Origin: a bacterium SCSIO 12844
Lineage (GTDB): Bacteria > Pseudomonadota > Gammaproteobacteria > Francisellales > Francisellaceae
Direction of reading: 5' to 3'
NCBI GenBank assembly: GCA_024397935.1
Contig: CP073743.1
Coordinates: 868,001 to 932,000 of the forward strand
Length of the DNA stretch: 64,000 nucleotides
In this document: positions 52,701 to 55,659 of the stretch, in pieces
Numbering within the stretch: position 1 is the stretch's first letter
Layout: each line of letters begins with the position of its first letter
Made by a program: the position numbers and the translations under genes
Notes under the pieces: model-generated
What the model was told of the DNA's origin: nothing
Seen by the model: the letters and a program-made list of their open reading frames with translations, nothing else
Databases searched by the model: none

Positions 52701-54468
52701 TATCGCCACCAATGGTAGGATCATCATTAGTACCTGTAATGGTAATGGTAATATCTTGGGTTGTACCATCATCTGAAGTTACAGTAATCGTATCAGTAAG
52801 GGTGTCGCCGTCACCTAAAGCTTGTATTGCAGATTGAGAGTTATCAGCCGAATAAGACCAGTCACCATCAGCTTCGATAGTTAAGTCACCATAAGTGCCA
52901 GAGATGGTTTCAGCATTAAAGACGGCTTCACCTGTATCGGTATCAGAAATCGTTAATGTACCAGAAGTGGTTAAAGTAGCCGCTGCATCTTCAGTCACAG
53001 AGCCTGACGTATCACCACCAATGGTAGGCTCATCATTAGTACCTGTAATGGTAATAGTAATATCTTGGGTTGTACCATCATCTGAAGTTACAGTAATTGT
53101 ATCAGTAAGGGTATCACCGTCACCTAAAGCTTGAATGGCAGATTGAGAGTTATCAGCCGAATAAGACCAGTCACCATCCGCTTCGATGGTTAAGTCACCA
53201 TAAGTGCCAGAGATGGTTTCAGCATTAAAGACAGCTTCACCTGTATCGGTGTCAGAAATCGTTAATGTACCAGAAGTGGTTAAAGTAGCCGCTGCATCTT
53301 CAGTCACAGAGCCAGTTGTGTCGCCACCAATGGTAGGGTCATCATTAGTACCTGTAATGGTAATGGTAATATCTTGGGTTGTACCATCATCTGAAGTTAC
53401 AGTAATTGTATCAGTAAGGGTATCACCGTCACCTAAAGCTTGAATGGCAGATTGAGAGTTATCAGCCGAATAAGACCAGTCACCATCCGCTTCGATGGTT
53501 AAGTCACCATAAGTGCCAGAGATGGTTTCAGCATTAAAGACGGCTTCACCTGTATCGGTATCAGAAATCGTTAATGTACCAGAAGTGGTTAAAGTAGCTG
53601 CTGCATCTTCAGTCACGCCACCAGTTGTGTCGCCACCAATGGTAGGCTCATCATTAGTACCTGTAATGGTAATGGTAATATCTTGGGTTGTACCATCATC
53701 TGAAGTTACAGTAATGGTGTCAGTTAAAGTATCGCCATCACCTAGTGCTTGAATAGCATTTTGATTATTATCGGCAGAATAAGACCAGTTACCATCTGCA
53801 TCAATGATTAAATCACCATAGTTTCCAGTAATTGTTTCATCTGTGAAACTATCATTAGTGATAATTAATGTACCAGATGTGGAAATTTGATTACCAATAA
53901 CACCAACATCTTCAGTAATAGAACCTTCAATTGTTCCTTCAATAACTGTTGGTTCTATTATAGTTTCTTCAGGCTCTTCTTCTAAGGCTTCTTCTTCCTC
54001 TGGTTCTCCTTCTTCTTCAACAAGAGGTACTACATCCTCTACATTTTGAATATTCCTTTCTAAATTAAAATCAGTTTGTTGAAGATTGGGCTCTACTCTT
54101 GAGTTTAGAGATTGATCAAAAAGGGTAATTAAATCGATTGTACCTGTGAAAATAATTGGTTTAATTAGTTGAAGGTCATTGGTGATGCTTGAATCAGTAA
54201 ATAATTCTGGCAATGTAGCATTAAAAGTAGATATATCAATACCAAGATCAACTAATAAAGCTATTTCATTAACAGTAAGGTTGGATGAGTGATCTATTGT
54301 TTCTTCTGTTGTTGGAGCTTCACGTAATATTGTTCTTGTATATTTGGCAAGTAAAGATTCACTCCCAAAATGCGTATTCTCATGCCCCCCAACTGTATCA
54401 GGCGTAATAGCTGTTACTTTTGTGTCTAAATATTCTTTACCAGATGTAAACTGATTGTTGTTAGCCAT
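28780..54468 (-). CDS. Giant VCBS-repeat protein, intact N-terminal 8562 codons
   Basis: Likely a giant surface or adhesin protein secreted by a type I system. Residues 1-184 are unique: no hydrophobic signal peptide, and a Glu-rich stretch at about 150-169. Residues 185-284 form a diverged repeat, followed by about 80 near-identical 103-residue units. Each unit has the VCBS-family pattern ([18 protein letters not shown], then [18 protein letters not shown], then [13 protein letters not shown] and [11 protein letters not shown]), a beta-sandwich domain common in RTX and other type I-secreted adhesins. The start is the ATG at 54468, with a weak GGA 12 nt upstream. The open frame ends at 28780 only because one C is missing near 28796 (GTCCAGA where sister units have GTCCCAGA); the same frame resumes downstream. 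The gene therefore continues toward position 1. No C-terminal RTX region or secretion genes are in the window. The repeat family is confident; adhesion and secretion route are inferred. Confidence 0.88.
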   Translation of the reverse strand: MANNNQFTSGKEYLDTKVTAITPDTVGGHENTHFGSESLLAKYTRTILREAPTTEETIDHSSNLTVNEIALLVDLGIDISTFNATLPELFTDSSITNDLQLIKPIIFTGTIDLITLFDQSLNSRVEPNLQQTDFNLERNIQNVEDVVPLVEEEGEPEEEEALEEEPEETIIEPTVIEGTIEGSITEDVGVIGNQISTSGTLIITNDSFTDETITGNYGDLIIDADGNWSYSADNNQNAIQALGDGDTLTDTITVTSDDGTTQDITITITGTNDEPTIGGDTTGGVTEDAAATLTTSGTLTISDTDTGEAVFNAETISGTYGDLTIEADGDWSYSADNSQSAIQALGDGDTLTDTITVTSDDGTTQDITITITGTNDDPTIGGDTTGSVTEDAAATLTTSGTLTISDTDTGEAVFNAETISGTYGDLTIEADGDWSYSADNSQSAIQALGDGDTLTDTITVTSDDGTTQDITITITGTNDEPTIGGDTSGSVTEDAAATLTTSGTLTISDTDTGEAVFNAETISGTYGDLTIEADGDWSYSADNSQSAIQALGDGDTLTDTITVTSDDGTTQDITITITGTNDDPTIGGDTTGGVTEDAAATLTTSGTLTISDTDTGEAVFNAETISGTYGDLTIEADGDWSYSADNSQSAIQALGAGDTLTDTITVTSDDGTTQDITITITGTNDDPTIGGDTTGGVTEDAAATLTTSGTLTISDTDTGEAVFNAETISGTYGDLTIEADGDWSYSADNSQSAIQALGDGDTLTDTITVTSDDGTTQDITITITGTNDDPTIGGDTTGSVTEDAAATLTTSGTLTISDTDTGEAVFNAETISGTYGDLTIEADGDWSYSADNSQSAIQALGDGDTLTDTITVTSDDGTTQDITITITGTNDDPTIGGDTTGGVTEDAAATLTTSGTLTISDTDTGEAVFNAETISGTYGDLTIEADGDWSYSADNSQSAIQALGDGDTLTDTITVTSDDGTTQDITITITGTNDDPTIGGDTTGGVTEDAAATLTTSGTLTISDTDTGEAVFNAETISGTYGDLTIEADGDWSYSADNSQSAIQALGDGDTLTDTITVTSDDGTTQDITITITGTNDDPTIGGDTTGGVTEDAAATLTTSGTLTISDTDTGEAVFNAETISGTYGDLTIEADGDWSYSADNSQSAIQALGDGETLTDTITVTSDDGTTQDITITITGTNDDPTIGGDTTGGVTEDAAATLTTSGTLTISDTDTGEAVFNAETISGTYGDLTIEADGDWSYSADNSQSAIQALGQGDTLTDTITVTSDDGTTQDITITITGTNDDPTIGGDTTGGVTEDAAATLTTSGTLTISDTDTGEAVFNAETISGTYGDLTIEADGDWSYSADNSQSAIQALGDGDTLTDTITVTSDDGTTQDITITITGTNDDPTIGGDTTGSVTEDAAATLTTSGTLTISDTDTDEAVFNAETISGTYGDLTIEADGDWSYSADNSQSAIQALGDGDTLTDTITVTSDDGTTQDITITITGTNDDPTIGGDTTGSVTEDAAATLTTSGTLTISDTDTGEAVFNAETISGTYGDLTIEADGDWSYSADNSQSAIQALGDGDTLTDTITVTSDDGTTQDITITITGTNDDPTIGGDTSGSVTEDAAATLTTSGTLTISDTDTGEAVFNAETISGTYGDLTIEADGDWSYSADNSQSAIQALGDGETLTDTITVTSDDGTTQDITITITGTNDDPTIGGDTTGGVTEDAAATLTTSGTLTISDTDTGEAVFNAETISGTYGDLTIEADGDWSYSADNSQSAIQALGDGDTLTDTITVTSDDGTTQDITITITGTNDDPTIGGDTSGSVTEDAAATLTTSGTLTISDTDTGEAVFNAETISGTYGDLTIEADGDWSYSADNSQSAIQALGDGDTLTDTITVTSDDGTTQDITITITGTNDDPTIGGDTTGGVTEDAAATLTTSGTLTISDTDTGEALFNAETISGTYGDLTIEADGDWSYSADNSQSAIQALGDGDTLTDTITVTSDDGTTQDITITITGTNDDPTIGGDTTGGVTEDAAATLTTSGTLTISDTDTGEAVFNAETISGTYGDLTIEADGDWSYSADNSQSAIQALGDGDTLTDTITVTSDDGTTQDITITITGTNDDPTIGGDTTGGVTEDAAATLTTSGTLTISDTDTGEAVFNAETISGTYGDLTIEADGDWSYSADNSQSAIQALGDGDTLTDTITVTSDDGTTQDITITITGTNDDPTIGGDTSGSVTEDAAATLTTSGTLTISDTDTGEAVFNAETISGTYGDLTIEADGDWSYSADNSQSAIQALGDGDTLTDTITVTSDDGTTQDITITITGTNDDPTIGGDTTGSVTEDAAATLTTSGTLTISDTDTGEAVFNAETISGTYGDLTIEADGDWSYSADNSQSAIQALGDGETLTDTITVTSDDGTTQDITITITGTNDDPTIGGDTTGSVTEDAAATLTTSGTLTISDTDTGEALFNAETISGTYGDLTIEADGDWSYSADNSQSAIQALGDGDTLTDTITVTSDDGTTQDITITITGTNDDPTIGGDTTGGVTEDAAATLTTSGTLTISDTDTGEAVFNAETISGTYGDLTIEADGDWSYSADNSQSAIQALGDGDTLTDTITVTSDDGTTQDITITITGTNDDPTIGGDTTGGVTEDAAATLTTSGTLTISDTDTGEAVFNAETISGTYGDLTIEADGDWSYSADNSQSAIQALGDGDTLTDTITVTSDDGTTQDITITITGTNDDPTIGGDTSGSVTEDAAATLTTSGTLTISDTDTGEAVFNAETISGTYGDLTIEADGDWSYSADNSQSAIQALGDGDTLTDTITVTSDDGTTQDITITITGTNDDPTIGGDTTGGVTEDAAATLTTSGTLTISDTDTGEAVFNAETISGTYGDLTIEADGDWSYSADNSQSAIQALGAGDTLTDTITVTSDDGTTQDITITITGTNDDPTIGGDTSGSVTEDAAATLTTSGTLTISDTDTGEAVFNAETISGTYGDLTIEADGDWSYSADNSQSAIQALGDGDTLTDTITVTSDDGTTQDITIAITGTNDDPTIGGDTTGSVTEDAAATLTTSGTLTISDTDTGEAVFNAETISGTYGDLTIEADGDWSYSADNSQSAIQALGDGETLTDTITVTSDDGTTQDITITITGTNDEPTIGGDTTGGVTEDAAATLTTSGTLTISDTDTGEAVFNAETISGTYGDLTIEADGDWSYSADNSQSAIQALGDGETLTDTITVTSDDGTTQDITITITGTNDDPTIGGDTSGSVTEDAAATLTTSGTLTISDTDTGEAVFNAETISGTYGDLTIEADGDWSYSADNSQSAIQALGDGDTLTDTITVTSDDGTTQDITITITGTNDDPTIGGDTTGSVTEDAAATLTTSGTLTISDTDTGEAVFNAETISGTYGDLTIEADGDWSYSADNSQSAIQALGDGETLTDTITVTSDDGTTQDITITITGTNDDPTIGGDTTGGVTEDAAATLTTSGTLTISDTDTGEAVFNAETISGTYGDLTIEADGDWSYSADNSQSAIQALGDGDTLTDTITVTSDDGTTQDITITITGTNDDPTIGGDTSGSVTEDAAATLTTSGTLTISDTDTGEAVFNAETISGTYGDLTIEADGDWSYSADNSQSAIQALGDGDTLTDTITVTSDDGTTQNITITITGTNDDPTIGGDTSGSVTEDAAATLTTSGTLTISDTDTGEAVFNAETISGTYGDLTIEADGDWSYSADNSQSAIQALGDGDTLTDTITVTSDDGTTQDITITITGTNDDPTIGGDTTGGVTEDAAATLTTSGTLTISDTDTGEAVFNAETISGTYGDLTIEADGDWSYSADNSQSAIQALGDGDTLTDTITVTSDDGTTQDITITITGTNDDPTIGGDTTGGVTEDAAATLTTSGTLTISDTDTGEAVFNAETISGTYGDLTIEADGDWSYSADNSQSAIQALGDGDTLTDTITVTSDDGTTQDITITITGTNDDPTIGGDTTGGVTEDAAATLTTSGTLTISDTDTGEAVFNAETISGTYGDLTIEADGDWSYSADNSQSAIQALGDGDTLTDTITVTSDDGTTQDITITITGTNDDPTIGGDTSGSVTEDAAATLTTSGALTISDTDTGEAVFNAETISGTYGDLTIEADGDWSYSADNSQSAIQALGAGDTLTDTITVTSDDGTTQDITITITGTNDDPTIGGDTTGGVTEDAAATLTTSGTLTISDTDTGEAVFNAETISGTYGDLTIEADGDWSYSADNSQSAIQALGDGDTLTDTITVTSDDGTTQNITITITGTNDDPTIGGDTSGSVTEDAAATLTTSGTLTISDTDTGEAVFNAETISGTYGDLTIEADGDWSYSADNSQSAIQALGDGDTLTDTITVTSDDGTTQDITITITGTNDDPTIGGDTTGGVTEDAAATLTTSGTLTISDTDTGEAVFNAETISGTYGDLTIEADGDWSYSADNSQSAIQALGDGDTLTDTITVTSDDGTTQDITITITGTNDEPTIGGDTTGGVTEDAAATLTTSGTLTISDTDTGEAVFNAETISGTYGDLTIEADGDWSYSADNSQSAIQALGAGDTLTDTITVTSDDGTTQDITITITGTNDDPTIGGDTSGSVTEDAAATLTTSGTLTISDTDTGEAVFNAETISGTYGDLTIEADGDWSYSADNSQSAIQALGQDDTLTDTITVTSDDGTTQDITITITGTNDEPTIGGDTTGGVTEDAAATLTTSGTLTISDTDTGEAVFNAETISGTYGDLTIEADGDWSYSADNSQSAIQALGDGDTLTDTITVTSDDGTTQDITITITGTNDDPTIGGDTSGSVTEDAAATLTTSGSLTISDTDTGEAVFNAETISGTYGDLTIEADGDWSYSADNSQSAIQALGDGDTLTDTITVTSDDGTTQDITITITGTNDDPTIGGDTTGGVTEDAAATLTTSGTLTISDTDTGEALFNAETISGTYGDLTIEADGDWSYSADNSQSAIQALGAGDTLTDTITVTSDDGTTQDITITITGTNDDPTIGGDTTGGVTEDAAATLTTSGTLTISDTDTGEAVFNAETISGTYGDLTIEADGDWSYSADNSQSAIQALGDGDTLTDTITVTSDDGTTQDITITITGTNDDSTIGGDTTGGVTEDAAATLTTSGTLTISDTDTGEAVFNAETISGTYGDLTIEADGDWSYSADNSQSAIQALGDGDTLTDTITVTSDDGTTQDITITITGTNDDPTIGGDTTGGVTEDAAATLTTSGTLTISDTDTGEAVFNAETISGTYGDLTIEADGDWSYSADNSQSAIQALGAGDTLTDTITVTSDDGTTQDITITITGTNDDPTIGGDTSGSVTEDAAATLTTSGTLTISDTDTGEAVFNAETISGTYGDLTIEADGDWSYSADNSQSAIQALGDGDTLTDTITVTSDDGTTQDITITITGTNDDPTIGGDTTGGVTEDAAATLTTSGTLTISDTDTGEAVFNAETISGTYGDLTIEADGDWSYSADNSQSAIQALGDGDTLTDTITVTSDDGTTQDITITITGTNDDPTIGGDTSGSVTEDAAATLTTSGTLTISDTDTGEAVFNAETISGTYGDLTIEADGDWSYSADNSQSAIQALGDGETLTDTITVTSDDGTTQDITITITGTNDDPTIGGDTTGSVTEDAAATLTTSGSLTISDTDTGEAVFNAETISGTYGDLTIEADGDWSYSADNSQSAIQALGDGDTLTDTITVTSDDGTTQDITITITGTNDDPTIGGDTSGSVTEDAAATLTTSGTLTISDTDTGEAVFNAETISGTYGDLTIEADGDWSYSADNSQSAIQALGDGDTLTDTITVTSDDGTTQDITITITGTNDEPTIGGDTTGSVTEDAAATLTTSGSLTISDTDTGEAVFNAETISGTYGDLTIEADGDWSYSADNSQSAIQALGDGDTLTDTITVTSDDGTTQDITITITGTNDDPTIGGDTTGGVTEDAAATLTTSGTLTISDTDTGEAVFNAETISGTYGDLTIEADGDWSYSADNSQSAIQALGDGDTLTDTITVTSDDGTTQDITITITGTNDEPTIGGDTTGGVTEDAAATLTTSGTLTISDTDTGEAVFNAETISGTYGDLTIEADGDWSYSADNSQSAIQALGDGETLTDTITVTSDDGTTQDITITITGTNDDPTIGGDTSGSVTEDAAATLTTSGTLTISDTDTGEAVFNAETISGTYGDLTIEADGDWSYSADNSQSAIQALGDGDTLTDTITVTSDDGTTQDITITITGTNDDPTIGGDTTGSVTEDAAATLTTSGTLTISDTDTGEAVFNAETISGTYGDLTIEADGDWSYSADNSQSAIQALGDGDTLTDTITVTSDDGTTQDITITITGTNDDPTIGGDTSGSVTEDAAATLTTSGTLTISDTDTGEAVFNAETISGTYGDLTIEADGDWSYSADNSQSAIQALGAGDTLTDTITVTSDDGTTQDITITITGTNDDPTIGGDTSGSVTEDAAATLTTSGTLTISDTDTGEAVFNAETISGTYGDLTIEADGDWSYSADNSQSAIQALGDGDTLTDTITVTSDDGTTQDITIAITGTNDDPTIGGDTTGSVTEDAAATLTTSGTLTISDTDTGEAVFNAETISGTYGDLTIEADGDWSYSADNSQSAIQALGDGETLTDTITVTSDDGTTQDITITITGTNDEPTIGGDTTGGVTEDAAATLTTSGTLTISDTDTGEAVFNAETISGTYGDLTIEADGDWSYSADNSQSAIQALGDGETLTDTITVTSDDGTTQDITITITGTNDDPTIGGDTSGSVTEDAAATLTTSGTLTISDTDTGEAVFNAETISGTYGDLTIEADGDWSYSADNSQSAIQALGDGDTLTDTITVTSDDGTTQDITITITGTNDDPTIGGDTTGSVTEDAAATLTTSGTLTISDTDTGEAVFNAETISGTYGDLTIEADGDWSYSADNSQSAIQALGDGETLTDTITVTSDDGTTQDITITITGTNDDPTIGGDTTGGVTEDAAATLTTSGTLTISDTDTGEAVFNAETISGTYGDLTIEADGDWSYSADNSQSAIQALGDGDTLTDTITVTSDDGTTQDITITITGTNDDPTIGGDTSGSVTEDAAATLTTSGTLTISDTDTGEAVFNAETISGTYGDLTIEADGDWSYSADNSQSAIQALGDGDTLTDTITVTSDDGTTQNITITITGTNDDPTIGGDTSGSVTEDAAATLTTSGTLTISDTDTGEAVFNAETISGTYGDLTIEADGDWSYSADNSQSAIQALGDGDTLTDTITVTSDDGTTQDITITITGTNDDPTIGGDTTGGVTEDAAATLTTSGTLTISDTDTGEAVFNAETISGTYGDLTIEADGDWSYSADNSQSAIQALGAGDTLTDTITVTSDDGTTQDITITITGTNDDPTIGGDTSGSVTEDAAATLTTSGTLTISDTDTGEAVFNAETISGTYGDLTIEADGDWSYSADNSQSAIQALGDGDTLTDTITVTSDDGTTQDITITITGTNDDPTIGGDTTGGVTEDAAATLTTSGTLTISDTDTGEAVFNAETISGTYGDLTIEADGDWSYSADNSQSAIQALGDGDTLTDTITVTSDDGTTQDITITITGTNDDPTIGGDTSGSVTEDAAATLTTSGTLTISDTDTGEAVFNAETISGTYGDLTIEADGDWSYSADNSQSAIQALGDGETLTDTITVTSDDGTTQDITITITGTNDDPTIGGDTTGSVTEDAAATLTTSGSLTISDTDTGEAVFNAETISGTYGDLTIEADGDWSYSADNSQSAIQALGDGDTLTDTITVTSDDGTTQDITITITGTNDEPTIGGDTSGSVTEDAAATLTTSGTLTISDTDTGEAVFNAETISGTYGDLTIEADGDWSYSADNSQSAIQALGDGETLTDTITVTSDDGTTQDITITITGTNDDPTIGGDTTGSVTEDAAATLTTSGTLTISDTDTGEAVFNAETISGTYGDLTIEADGDWSYSADNSQSAIQALGAGDTLTDTITVTSDDGTTQDITITITGTNDDPTIGGDTTGGVTEDAAATLTTSGTLTISDTDTGEAVFNAETISGTYGDLTIEADGDWSYSADNSQSAIQALGDGDTLTDTITVTSDDGTTQDITITITGTNDDPTIGGDTTGSVTEDAAATLTTSGTLTISDTDTGEAVFNAETISGTYGDLTIEADGDWSYSADNSQSAIQALGDGDTLTDTITVTSDDGTTQDITITITGTNDDPTIGGDTSGSVTEDAAATLTTSGTLTISDTDTGEAVFNAETISGTYGDLTIEADGDWSYSADNSQSAIQALGAGDTLTDTITVTSDDGTTQDITITITGTNDDPTIGGDTTGGVTEDAAATLTTSGSLTISDTDTGEAVFNAETISGTYGDLTIEADGDWSYSADNSQSAIQALGDGDTLTDTITVTSDDGTTQDITITITGTNDDPTIGGDTTGSVTEDAAATLTTSGTLTISDTDTGEAVFNAETISGTYGDLTIEADGDWSYSADNSQSAIQALGDGDTLTDTITVTSDDGTTQDITITITGTNDDPTIGGDTTGGVTEDAAATLTTSGTLTISDTDTGEAVFNAETISGLMVT
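53617..53916 (-). repeat. Diverged first VCBS repeat of the giant protein
   Basis: Residues 185-284 align with the 103-residue unit but differ in the first half (SITEDVGVIGNQISTSGTLI, then NYGDLIIDADGNWSYSADNN). From about residue 245 on they match the canonical unit. At DNA level the switch is sharp near 53712: to its right synonymous differences are frequent, to its left the sequence is canonical. It marks the 5' edge of the homogenised array. Confidence 0.8.
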
Positions 54469-54681
54469 AAATAATAATCCGATACATTAATACCCTTACA
54501 TTTTAAAAGTATATCGACTTTAATTAAATTATAGTAGTTTAACTGATGATTTTTAATTAATTAGGTTAAATTATTGATTTTAAAGTTTTAGTTTTTTGAT
54601 GTTGATCTTAATTATAAATTTTAAAAAAATTATAAACAATATGTTTTTTGTAAAAATAAATGACTGCAATTATAACGGTTA
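54469..54681. other. AT-rich intergenic region upstream of the giant gene
   Basis: This 213-bp gap lies between the ftsN-like stop and the giant-gene start. It is very AT-rich and has no open frame of note. Inverted TTATAA motifs near 54610-54640 lack GC pairs, so I do not call a terminator. It probably holds the promoter of the giant gene. Confidence 0.6.
54528..54556 (-). promoter_or_regulatory. Candidate promoter of the giant VCBS gene
   Basis: On the minus strand a perfect TATAAT (54533-54528) is preceded, 17 bp upstream, by TTAAAA (54556-54551; 4 of 6 matches to TTGACA). The predicted start near 54520 leaves a leader of about 50 nt before the ATG at 54468. In such AT-rich DNA a chance match is possible. 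Confidence 0.35.
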
Positions 54682-55623
54682 TTAATTAATTGCTTTTTTG
54701 CTTGTTTGAACTAGCATACTGCCTTGAATATTATTTGCTTCTAACTTATGTTTAATAACATCACCTTCACGTTTTGACTTAATATTGCCAATAGAAACAA
54801 CATAATAGCTGCCTTTTTTGGCAACAATAGGCTTTAATCCAATAAGTAATAGTCGAGCTCTCATGCTATTCGCATCATTTTGATTTTTATAAGATGCAAC
54901 TTGTAAGGCATAAGTATATTCATACTTTTGTTGGATTTTTGGTGTGGCATCCACTTGGACAGTTTGTTTAGTTAAGGTATCATAAAATGTGAATTTTGGT
55001 TCAGTATCATTGTTTTGTTGAGAAGTGATCGTAGTTTGAGTAGGCAAATTTGATTGAATATCATTATTTAATTGGCTATTTGTATCTTGTGGCTGAGATT
55101 CGTTATTTTTATTGGAGTTAATTGGTATTGTAACTACCGGCGCCGGTTTATTAGGATCTAAACTAGGCGGGTTAAGAAAACTTGCAGGTTTTGGTAGCGT
55201 AATTTCTTTTATTTCAGTCGTTTTTTTATGTAACATAACATAAAATAATAAAAGCAGAAGAATAATAGTCATTAGCCCTAATAATATAAAAACAGAAACT
55301 GATGTTAGTTGTGATTTTGCTTTTTTAGTTAGATTAAATGAATGCTTACTTTTTAGGTTGTTTTTTTTGTGATTGGCTTTAGTTGTAGACTTTCTTTTAG
55401 CTTTTGAAGTTGTCTTTTTACTAGGTTGTGTAGTTAACTTCTTTGTTGTTTTTGTTATTTTTTGAAATTTAGAAGTTATTGTTTTTTTAGTGCTTTTTTG
55501 GTTAGATAATGCAGAAAGCTCTTTTGCAGCAGTATTTTTCAATTTATTTGCTGTTTTTAATCTTTTTGGTTTTGCTGTTGGCTGTGCCGTTACAGTATTT
55601 TTTGCATAATCTCTTATTACCAT
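54682..55623 (-). CDS. ftsN: FtsN-like cell division protein with SPOR domain
   Basis: A 313-residue bitopic inner-membrane protein. It begins MVIRDYAK, like the RDY start of FtsN, followed by a Lys/Thr-rich cytoplasmic tail (to about 107), one membrane segment (about 108-131), a Pro/Asn/Gln-rich periplasmic linker, an FTFYDTL motif (211-217) and a C-terminal SPOR domain (about 235-308, YALQVASYKNQNDA onward) that would bind denuded peptidoglycan at the septum. FtsN activates septal synthesis in the divisome. It starts 36 bp after the argS stop, so the two are probably co-transcribed; an argS-ftsN pairing is known in Pseudomonas. An in-frame TAA just upstream makes the ATG at 55623 the only possible start, although AAAGGA sits only 2 nt from it. 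It could instead be another SPOR protein, but the N-terminus and neighbour favour FtsN. Confidence 0.75.
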   Translation of the reverse strand: MVIRDYAKNTVTAQPTAKPKRLKTANKLKNTAAKELSALSNQKSTKKTITSKFQKITKTTKKLTTQPSKKTTSKAKRKSTTKANHKKNNLKSKHSFNLTKKAKSQLTSVSVFILLGLMTIILLLLLFYVMLHKKTTEIKEITLPKPASFLNPPSLDPNKPAPVVTIPINSNKNNESQPQDTNSQLNNDIQSNLPTQTTITSQQNNDTEPKFTFYDTLTKQTVQVDATPKIQQKYEYTYALQVASYKNQNDANSMRARLLLIGLKPIVAKKGSYYVVSIGNIKSKREGDVIKHKLEANNIQGSMLVQTSKKAIN

Positions 55624-55659
55624 GGTCCTTTACCGTGTTTAAATTTCCGTTATTTAAAT

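Larger units (their letters stand above)
1..53616 (-). repeat. Tandem array of about 173 copies of a 309-bp (103-aa) VCBS unit
   Basis: The unit length is exactly 309 bp wherever the frame is intact. For example, the site ATGGTTTCAGCATTAAAGA recurs at 309-bp spacing throughout 21-53 kb. One unit counted by hand has 135 G+C of 309 (44%), well above the AT-rich flanks. Units are nearly identical even at third codon positions. Variable residues within the unit are 14 (T/S/A), 26 (V/L), 63 (D/A/Q), 65 (D/E), 93 (D/E), 101 (T/S) and 103 (G/S). The unit composition is 25 Thr, 16 Asp, 4 Glu, 13 Gly and no Lys, Arg, His, Cys or Met. Asp-rich loops suggest calcium binding, by analogy with related adhesin repeats. 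The copy number is approximate because indels blur the left third. Confidence 0.95.

Noticed and set aside
1-53616. CRISPR array
   Set aside because: The period is 309 bp, the whole unit is conserved and coding, and there are no short repeat/unique spacer alternations.
712-53752. Plus-strand open frames of 72-89 codons in nearly every unit (starting [15 protein letters not shown])
   Set aside because: They are the antisense reading of the VCBS unit, recur only because the unit recurs, and have no ribosome sites. I treat them as shadows.
54605-54645. Terminator hairpin after the ftsN-like gene
   Set aside because: The TTATAAATTTT/AAAAATTATAA inverted repeat has no GC pairs and an offset; stability would be too low to claim.
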